Position numbers and translations under genes: made by a program. Positions 56,582 through 64,000 of a DNA stretch of 64,000 nt are shown here, piece by piece. Each line of letters opens with the position of its first letter. Position 1 is the first letter of the stretch. Below the pieces are notes generated by a model. The model saw only the letters and a list, made by a program, of their open reading frames with translations. It did no database searches and was not told where the DNA came from. The DNA is taken from positions 12,930,501 to 12,994,500 of the forward strand of contig OX485805.1 of the NCBI GenBank assembly GCA_950295325.1. Direction: 5' to 3'. Source of the stretch: Polytrichum commune (taxonomy: Eukaryota > Streptophyta > Polytrichopsida > Polytrichales > Polytrichaceae).

Positions 56582-59190
56582 ATGATCGGGGAGAACCGGC
56601 AGTTAGTTACAGATGAACCAGTTGAGTTTGAGAAATAACCGGTTAAAGCCTAAGACTGCAGGAAAATTACCGATCATTTTAGAGGAATTTGTGGAACATA
56701 CCCGAATTCAATAAAGGAAAACCGAAGGATGTCAACATGTAACCGGTTGGACTTGCAAACATTAGCTAGGATCTCAGCCGATTATGCATGCCCAAAAAGC
56801 TTCCCAATCACTGATATCATCTCTCAATGCAATTTATTTAGGTAGTTTTGTGTATGGGGAAAAATAAAATTGCCCCGCGTTTACAAGTACGTTCTGTATG
56901 TGCAGACAAAAAGTGGGCAACACTTTCAATGGCTTGTACTCCTCGACCGCGTTGAAGAAAATTGTCAAAAGAAATTGCAAAGTGATAGACTGACACAGTG
57001 GAGGGTTTCAAGGGACAGACAATGGAGGTTAATAATGTAACGCTTGCAAAGTCATCAATGTATGGTACGGACGATCTGATCTCCCGCTTTCATGTGGAAT
57101 TGCGACGAATCTCATCACAGAACTATTATAACTACTATTTTATACCTGGCCGGGGTGGCAACTAAAGTAGAAGGTGCTCAAACCTTCACTTTAAGAGCTG
57201 ACATGCATATCTCTCTTTGCAACATTGTCAAAGCTTGTTTTGTTTCTCGTTAGCAATCGAAAGCAGGTTTGGACGCACCAACGTTTGCCTCAACTGATCA
57301 ATTGTGTATGCAAGCATTACAAGGGTTCAAAGTTTGATTGGTAAATGACCAACAACCAACACCACAACATGATGCATTTACAAGTGCAAGATTTTAGGAT
57401 GTTGGTTTTAGAATGCTTTATCTTAAGATATTTGGACCTTGTGTGGTTATTTTTCTTCATCGAGTTCGCCTATGTTTCAGTGATATATATTGTGGGCACT
57501 TACAACTCCACATAGAGTTAACCGTCAGACGGGATTGGATAGAGAAGTGACTCATCCCGTTTGCAATTGCAAATCACGTAGGTAATCATCTCAAGTCTCA
57601 AAATGAGAATTGACATACAAAGATTACAAGAGGTCCAAAATGAATATTCCTTTTTCTCATTAACCGGTCATACATGCCCTTCCAATTGTGTTAAGTTTTA
57701 AACCTATAATTATGTGTGTATTTTGAACACATAGTCCAACCTCACATATCTTTTAGGTGTCCATTCTTAGCTAGAAGCCTTCCCATAAACCACTCAAATG
57801 TAGGTGTCCAATCAAAAAGAGCAACTACATAAGGCCCTACTACCACTAGTAGAAAATTATGCCCCAAAAAACTAGAGCCAAAATCGACTGCGGTTCTTTT
57901 GACCAACCTGATCTGTAGTCGCTAAACGACTACAAATTTTTCTTTTTGCAATTTGCAACTCAAATTTTAAATTTTTTGGGGCGTATAGTATACTGTTGGA
58001 AATTTATTTTCAAGACCTTTCCAACGGTACGTTACACGCCCCCAAATTCCTAAAATTTCAATCGCTAAACCCAAAAAACAAGTATGCAATCGTTTAGCAA
58101 CTGCAAATCAAGTTGGTCAAAAGAACTGCAAAAAGCCGATTTTGGTTGTGGTTCTTTTTGGCAAAGTTTTCTACTAGTGCACACCTTACTTTGCTCCACA
58201 AAAAGTCGATGATGTGGCAAAGAATTTTCTACGGCAAAGTGGGCTGTTGAAATGAAAGCCCATGCAGATATGGCACTTAGGTTGTACATATACCGGTCAA
58301 CCGTTTGGCTGCCGTGCATGTCTTCCGCATCTTTCACCAATAACGAAACTCATTTTGATGACGACTCGATCTCGATCCTTGTTCGCCAGTCTTGATGAGT
58401 TTCAATAGTTAGTTCATTGCACTTCATCGATGTTGTTGGCACTTCCCACTTCCCCCATGCCAAGTGACTAGACACTTATGATAATTGCTTCCACCTCCGA
58501 GAAGAGGTAAGGAAGATAAATCAATCAAGTTACTTGAGATGAAACAAAACAAATGCAAACAACGTGCACAAAGTGTGTGAATCAGGTTCAGCAATTTCCC
58601 ATCCCCGGTAGTGATTTTGGAACCATGTAGATTGTCATGTCAAGTTTCAGAATTGGACTTCACATGAAGAAGTAGGAGGAGGATAAAGTGAAGATCTCCT
58701 CCTCCTCTATAACCAATCTCTAATTCAAGAGAAGAGAGGTTATCAGAAACTTGTCGCAAATTTTCATCCATGGAGACATGAGATCATTCTTAATTCTCAA
58801 ACTTTGTCCACGAGCTGATTGTCGATGACTAATAACTAGTTCGAATGGTTCCCGCGGCTTGTCATCCACTCTTCTCTCATTGGTTATCAAGTCTATAATT
58901 GATCTTCACACAAGCCCTCCTAATTACATTAACTAAAGTTGTTTTATCCAAAAATCTCCCCGATCACTCCTAATTACATTAACTTAAGTTGCTTTATCTA
59001 TTTATCCTAGTGTTTGCAAGTCCAGCCGGTTACATGTTGTCATCCTCCGGTTTTCCTTTATTAAATTAGGGTATATTCTATAAATCCCTCTAGAATGAAA
59101 GGCAATTTTCTTGTGATCTTGAACTTCAACCGGTTATTTCTCAAACTCAACCGGTTCATCTGTAACTAATTGTTGGTTCTCCCCGATCAT
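56582..59190. mobile_element. 2.6-kb element with ~195-bp inverted arms, family D
   Basis: The left arm (56582-56775) and right arm (about 58998-59190) are inverted copies, each starting from the outside GATCGGGGAGAACC and continuing through AGTTACAGATGAACC-GTTGAG and TAACCGGTT to GGACTTGCAAACA. About 80-85 percent alike by eye. The interior has no transposase and contains a nested CACTA-type MITE. Long arms recall foldback or non-autonomous Mutator elements. No target duplication could be read. Arm fragments of the family occur at 24.0-24.6 and 32.3 kb. Confidence 0.75.
57844..58179. mobile_element. CACTA-type MITE, 336 bp, hairpin-forming
   Basis: The ends CACTAGTAGAAAA (57844-57856) and TTTTCTACTAGTG (58167-58179) are perfect inverted repeats starting CACTA. 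The flanking triplets TAC and CAC differ at one base. The inner halves are also inverted (GGTTCTTTTGACCAA against TTGGTCAAAAGAAC; GTCGCTAAACGAC against ATCGTTTAGCAAC), so the single strand could fold over most of its length. A degenerate relative lies at 29930-30110. Confidence 0.88.
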
Positions 59191-59612
59191 TGAATACGAG
59201 AGCCATGCCATATACCACTCAAATTTAGGTGTCTCATTAAGAAAAGTAATCACTGACCACATAAAGCCCGATCATCGAGTATGAGAGCCATGCCGTATAC
59301 CACTCAAATATAGGTGTCTGATTAAGAAAAGTAATCACAAACCACATAAAACCCGATCATTGAGTACAAGAGCCATGCCATATACCACTCAAATATAGGT
59401 GTCTGATTAAGAAAAATAATCACTGACCACATAAAGCCCGATCATTGAGTACGAGAGCCATGTCATATACCACTCAAATATAGGTGTCTGATTAAGAAGA
59501 GTAATCATTGACCACATAAAGCCCGATCATTGAGTACGAGAGCCCATGCCATATACGACTCAAATATAGGTGTCTGATTAAGAAGAGTAATCACTGACCA
59601 CATAAAGCCCAG
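59182..59612. repeat. 85-bp tandem array abutting the family D element
   Basis: Five full units start CCCGATCATTGAGTACGAG, with a constant 85-bp step (59185, 59270, 59355, 59440, 59525). Each continues CCATGCCATATACCACTCAA, ATATAGGTGTCTGATTAAGA and ACCACATAAAG. The first bases of every unit (CCCGATCAT) are the terminal bases of the neighbouring inverted-arm element. Confidence 0.93.
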
Positions 59613-59614
59613 TC

Positions 59615-60775
59615 ACAATATTTGAGTTTGAGGACCTTTTTCAGCTAAGTTAGTATCCGATCAGTTACCAATGCCGACAATATTTTTTAATGAACCGAGG
59701 GTTTTGTTGTGAAGGTGAAGGAAGCTGGGTGCAGACAGACTCAAGGTTTAGGGACAAACCGCAGTGAATGATGTTTCAAAACACTCACCAAGTCCCTTGA
59801 ATCACCGAAATATTGATGCAATGTTGATGAAAACCACTAAATGTATGTGAGCATTCTTCAGTTCGCTTTTCATGTTCTCCAGCTTCTACCAATCATATTC
59901 ACACAACGAAATTTGTGTTAGCATTAGCAACTTTGAAATGAAACATTGACAAAAATCGGATCTCCCTTTATTTAGTTGTATTTTTTGGAAATGCATGGTT
60001 GTTGATTGCTTAAGTAAATACATAAGTCCTCACTATTGAGCATGGAATCATTTGTAAAAGTTGAAGACACAGTCCAATTTCTTTTAGACATGTATCTTTA
60101 TGGTGTATGTTCTTTGATCTTCACTTAACCACACACCAATCAAATATAAAGGTCCTATTAAGAAACGTAACCAAGTAACACTCGCATACCTTAATTGCAT
60201 AATAAAAGAACATGCCTCTGGTTGTAGCGATGGTGCAAATTCACATGCAAAATACATCAGCTATCGTTGAATCGAAATCAAACACCACATGACTTTTGCA
60301 TCTTGTCTTTGATTTGCAAGAATTTGCACTCAATGAACTGAAAGCCACCCGATTTCCTTACATAAGATCCATTTGAATCAAGTTATGTGGGCCTTAATGT
60401 GCCATCCATCTAATAGGACACCTGTATATTTGAGCAGTGGATGGCAAGGCTTGTAGTTAAGAATAGATATCATGTTAGATGGGTTTACATGATTGTTTGA
60501 GGATGAGAATCTTCACTTTGACCTCTCAATATTTCAACACTTCAACTATTTAAACTTAAAATGATGATCTGTGTAGTATATAATTGTAAATTGTAAATTG
60601 GGGTGGGACAATTTCCAATTTGATTCAACCATCCAAAATCGAATATGAAGTTGTAAGTCATGAAAACAAGTTGAAAATGCTGACATTGATTGTTTTTTAA
60701 AGATGTAAAATTCAAAGATATGATTTCAAAGAAGAGTTCTCATGCTATGGTAGTTCACCAAAAAAAATAAAGAAA
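59615..60775. other. Spacer, no recognisable gene
   Basis: No domain-bearing frame. Two isolated words of the CTCAAATATA-AGGT type occur near 60133 and 60417. Confidence 0.4.
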
Positions 60776-60779
60776 TTAA

Positions 60780-61830
60780 ATATCTTGAGGAAGTATTTTA
60801 ATTGTGGGAAGAAAAGATATTGTGCAAATCATAGTAAAGTGAAAATTAGAAATAAGAAGCTCAATCTCAAAAGAACAAAAACATTCCTAAATAATCTATT
60901 TATTCTTAAAATTTTATTTATAGACTAAATGAGAGCATATGGGGATGTTAATAAAGATGTTATAAGAGACAAAAAAATTTTTTTTTTTTAAGGGATTGAT
61001 TTTTGTCTCTTCTTATGAACTAAACTTATCTCATTTGTGAAAATGATGATATGTTAATTCTTGACTTGGAAACTATGCATCACATGACTTCTCATAGCAA
61101 GCAGGTTTTTTAAATACACTTCAAATTCTAATGGAAGAGTTATTTTTCAGGATGATAATCACAAATGTAAAATAAAAAGAGTGGAAGTTATTTTTATAAG
61201 TCTTAACATTGATAAGGATAATCAAAAGCATCCTTCATGTATCACATCTTACTGTGAATCTTCTCTTAGAATCTTGCTTGCACATCTATACCAAAACCCT
61301 AAACCCTAGCCCTAAACCCTCAAAGAAAAATATGATGTTGCTGATGTTACAAGTGGGAACACTATGAATAACAAAGAAAAGATTATCACGGATGCTAGAG
61401 ATTGGTATTATCCTTGAAAAATCCATGGCTAGATGCTCAAACAATGAAGAAGAAGTTGCTTGACTATATCATGAAAAGGTAAAACACATTGGATTACAAA
61501 AGTGGCAAGATCCTTTAAACGCGAATTTCAATCATAACTTTGATAAATGAGTGTTGAAGTATTAGCCTTGTGTAAAGGATGCATATATAGAAACAAACTT
61601 AAAATAAATTCCATAGATCTATTTCAAATCAAGGAAATCACGTTAGAGTTTTCGTATTTCAATGTAGTCGGGTTGTTATAAATATCTAAGAATAATTTGG
61701 TAGAGCGAGATTTTGTTGAGGAATCAAGCGGCAATGAGCAACAAAAACTTACTCCAACAATTTTTATAGAATTTGAGCAAAGAGATGAAAAGGGAGAAAA
61801 TGGAAGAGCAACAACATCTCATATCATATA
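60780..61830 (+). pseudogene. Ty1/copia gag-pol relic
   Basis: The plus strand reads C-F-N-C-G-K-K-R-Y-C-A-N-H (degenerate CCHC zinc knuckle, about 60797), then L-I-L-D-L-E-T-M-H-H-M-T-S-H (protease-region W-I-L-D-S-G-A-x-x-H-M-T-like, active D-S-G altered to D-L-E, about 61052). G-R-V-I-F-Q-D-D-N-H follows. After a telomere-like insertion comes C-K-G-C-I-Y-R-N-K (integrase zinc region-like, about 61572), and V-E-R-D-F-V-E-E-S-S-G-N-E-Q-Q, resembling the linker between integrase and reverse transcriptase. Many stops; RT and RNase H are absent. Confidence 0.55.
61294..61320. repeat. Interstitial plant-type telomeric motif
   Basis: AAACCCT repeated with one variant (AACCCTAAACCCTAGCCCTA): about four units of the TTTAGGG type, lying inside the copia relic. 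Confidence 0.8.
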
Positions 61831-61949
61831 CTCACTCCTTATTGTCACATTTCTCTCCCTTATATCACAGGTTTTGCCATTAATGCAAACCACTAAAGAA
61901 GTCAACCCACACCCTCACATTGCACCACGTGTCCATATGTGGAGTGTCT

Positions 61950-63111
61950 TCTTATGCCACTACTTGAATTGTTGGTGCGTAGATCTGCGCCATTGCCCGG
62001 GAAGGCCAAGTGGAATCGTGGGAAATCACATTTTCCGGAGAATGTGGGATCACAAATTCCCTTGTAGGTGAAGGTGGAATGGAGCGGGCAAGTTGTGCAA
62101 GGTTTGTCAGGGTTGAGCAAAAGCTTCCTGGGCGCCAGAGAGACGAAATTTGCGTCCAAGTGCATCGTGTCTGGACCAGCCTGGAAGTCCAGAATGTGGA
62201 TCCGGTATTCATCTCCAATGTTTTGTTGCATCCATTGAATGCTAGTGTAATCCATAACCCCACTTTGTTGTGTGAAGATATCCTTACCGAAGCGCGGCCG
62301 TATCGAAGATGGGCTCAACTTCTGTTGTTGTCCGGTCACCGGGCCGATCCTTACCCTCGAACTCAGCCTCGGAGACGTAAAGCTCATCGTTCATATGACG
62401 CTTGGGAGCAGCTGTTCACTTGGCACCTTCACGGAAGTACTTCTTGATTAGCTTCCGGTGAAGCCCTGTACTCGAAGAAACGTGACCTCCCTCCCATGGG
62501 AGCCTCGATAATCTCATTGCCCACCACGATAAGCACATCACGGGGCATCGCTGCCTACAGACCCGATTGGCATTCGAAATCCGGAGTCTTGAAGCTCTTG
62601 GAGAAGTCATCGGGGTTGGGTGCACTTGGTCGTCGAACCTTCACACCCTCCTTGTACGTACACAACCTCGCCGAGGTAATCGACCTCTTCTGCTGCGTTG
62701 GCGATGAGCTCTGTGGGGAATGGTTGGCCTGCCTTGGAGTTCAAGATGTCCCAGTACTGTTTTTTTCACAACTAGCTTCTCGGCAATGTGCAGAGGGCAG
62801 AATGAAGCACCTTCCATTGTGCCCACGATCACCTCCTCCAGCAAACTCCATTCGTTTCTGTGAGTTCACTAATTGGAGTTTCTCCTTCAATTGGGTTGAC
62901 TTGGTGAGATCTTGGCTTATTGTTACCTCGGAAGCTTGGGCTTGGACTCGCAACCAACCAGGAGGAGCGGTGCTGTGGGAGGAGGAAGAAGAGCTCCAAT
63001 TTTCACTTTGGAGACAGTATTTTCAAGTGATCTGGATGATGACAAAGAGGCGGTGTCTCCTTTGACGACCACTGCACGCATACTTAGTGACGATCCACAT
63101 GCGAGCGCCAT
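61950..63111 (-). pseudogene. Glycine amidinotransferase-like pseudogene (transit-peptide start, intronless)
   Basis: Minus-strand ATG at 63109-63111. The N terminus (M-A-L-A-C-G-S-S-L-S-M-R-A-V-V-V) is A/S/R-rich and nearly free of acidic residues, like an organelle transit peptide. Then in shifting frames: N-E-W-S-L-L-E-E-V-I-V-G (about 62820-62850), [73 protein letters not shown], and D-T-M-H-L-D-A-N-F ending N-P-D-K-P-C. These match the arginine:glycine amidinotransferase family, which transfers an amidino group from arginine to an amine. Two nonsense codons (62555-62557, 62416-62418) and at least four frameshifts break it, and the C-terminal catalytic cysteine region is not recognisable below about 62090. 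No introns are seen, so a retrocopy is possible. The base composition is richer in G+C than the flanks. Confidence 0.75.
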
Positions 63112-63114
63112 CTT

Positions 63115-64000
63115 GATGATGCCAACTGCTTGTCACCGACTTATGGTTCCTGTGACACACATCGAATTAAGATTAGGGAAACTGCAGTTAGGACGGCAAA
63201 CACACAGATTTGAGAGCTTTATCCGCTTTGCTGTCACCGGATTGCGCAAATTTGACTGGTTTCATTCTAGTGTGCATCAGTCCTCTAGTCATGATCTCCA
63301 TAGCCAAGGTAAGTCTGGAGCACAGAACTGCGAGAACTTTTGAGAACTCCAACGCAAAGCGGCAAAAGTGTGTGTTGACTACAGTATGAGATAAACACTC
63401 CACATAAATTTCACAAAGGAATGAGCTTTGCATATATGTGCAACTTTGGTTTATCCATGTCCCAGTTATGAAATCATCAATTTCAACATTATAATATTGC
63501 ACCTTGTGTGATTTCATAATGTCACGCACTACACTAATTTTCTATTATCATGCATCCACGTTAATATTATGGAAACTCTGTAATATCACATGCACTTTGG
63601 TTGTCACAAGTGTGATATTATGGAGTTTAGAGTGTAGATGAACAACCAAGTAATTGGCGTTCCAGGATCTTGACCCAAAACGCCAAAAGACCACGAGTGT
63701 AATTTACATATCAATAAAGAGGCTTGGGGGGTGAGAGGAAGAATAATAATAAATAAAAGTAACATTGGAGTTTGAATTTTACTCCGATGTGAATGGGAGC
63801 CCGTTTCTCACTACCGTGTTCATGTTTAACCAAGCTTCACTGTAGGAGTACTTCCTCCCTCTCGGGAGGTGGGCTCCGATGAGAGGAAGAACATCAACTT
63901 ATGTGACTTCTTTCTCTTTGGTTGGGTGGAGAGTCATTCTCAAATTTCCTTGTTTATCTCAATTTCTATTAAGTCTTGTTAATTATGCACTTCTCCATTT
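63115..64000. other. Spacer, no recognisable gene
   Basis: No domain-bearing frame. The plus-strand frame ending at 63343 is largely antisense to the pseudogene. AT-rich to the window end. Confidence 0.4.

Noticed and set aside
59182-59612. CRISPR array
   Set aside because: Units are contiguous 85-bp repeats without unique spacers, in eukaryotic-type DNA.
61697-62071. 124-codon plus-strand frame
   Set aside because: Its first third is the copia linker and the rest runs into DNA antisense to the amidinotransferase pseudogene; not a single gene.
62010-63343. Plus-strand frames of 143-189 codons
   Set aside because: Antisense to the amidinotransferase-like pseudogene, whose motifs are unmistakable on the minus strand.

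Overview
The window looks like gene-poor, repeat-dense nuclear DNA of a plant-lineage (streptophyte) genome. Three things point that way: the transposon families present (CACTA/TNP2, a Mutator-like family, LINEs, Ty1/copia), short TTTAGGG-type telomeric motifs (23134-23149 and 61294-61320), and long AT-rich spacers. The lineage cannot be fixed from sequence alone; a non-seed plant or a charophyte alga is a guess. I see no intact single-copy host gene with confidence. Nearly every coding-like stretch belongs to a mobile element or to a pseudogene.

Layout. 1-3.1 kb: spacer with a CA-rich minisatellite and a purine/G-rich tract. 3.1-9.3 kb: a CACTA (En/Spm-like) transposon with a multi-exon transposase (N-terminal zinc-binding module, Transposase_21, DUF4218 and DUF4216 regions), a right terminus ending TTGTAGTG, and arrays of a TATGACTG subterminal motif. 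It also carries a SET-domain (lysine methyltransferase-like) coding segment between the first transposase exon and the main one. 9.45-10.43 kb: a decayed minus-strand piece of a Mutator-like element. 10.4-15 kb: very AT-rich, with a few exon-like fragments of unknown identity. 15-32 kb: almost only small inverted-repeat elements. These are a TGA-flanked family (two copies), a TAA-flanked Harbinger-like family (two copies), a TA-flanked CACTAAATAT family (at least three copies), a 482-bp pogo-like deletion derivative that still encodes a CENP-B/HTH-like start, a 405-bp element with 8-bp target duplications nested in an older repeat, and two copies of a tRNA-type SINE.

32-46 kb: a 396-bp tandem duplication, a LINE 3' fragment (33.7-34.5 kb), further MITEs, a complete 1,426-bp element with 14-bp perfect terminal repeats and an 8-bp target duplication carrying a roughly 200-aa ORF of unknown function (38,315-39,740), and a longer Mutator-like relic (about 40.66-46.16 kb) interrupted by a 1,298-bp solo LTR that holds an alternating 45/46-bp tandem array. 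46-60 kb: a tandem duplication with (CT)n heads, the second SINE, a decayed minus-strand LINE (49.3-50.6 kb), a 3-unit 136-bp tandem array, and a 2.6-kb element with about 195-bp inverted arms. An 85-bp tandem array abuts that last element and repeats its terminal bases. 60.8-61.8 kb: Ty1/copia relic. 61.95-63.11 kb: minus-strand, intronless pseudogene of a glycine amidinotransferase-like enzyme with a transit-peptide-like start.

The genes do not form a pathway. The window reads as layered insertions: SINE, MITE and solo LTR inside older transposons, plus one captured regulatory-type domain (SET) and one broken copy of a metabolic gene. All identifications rest on reading translated sequence by eye. 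No database search was run.
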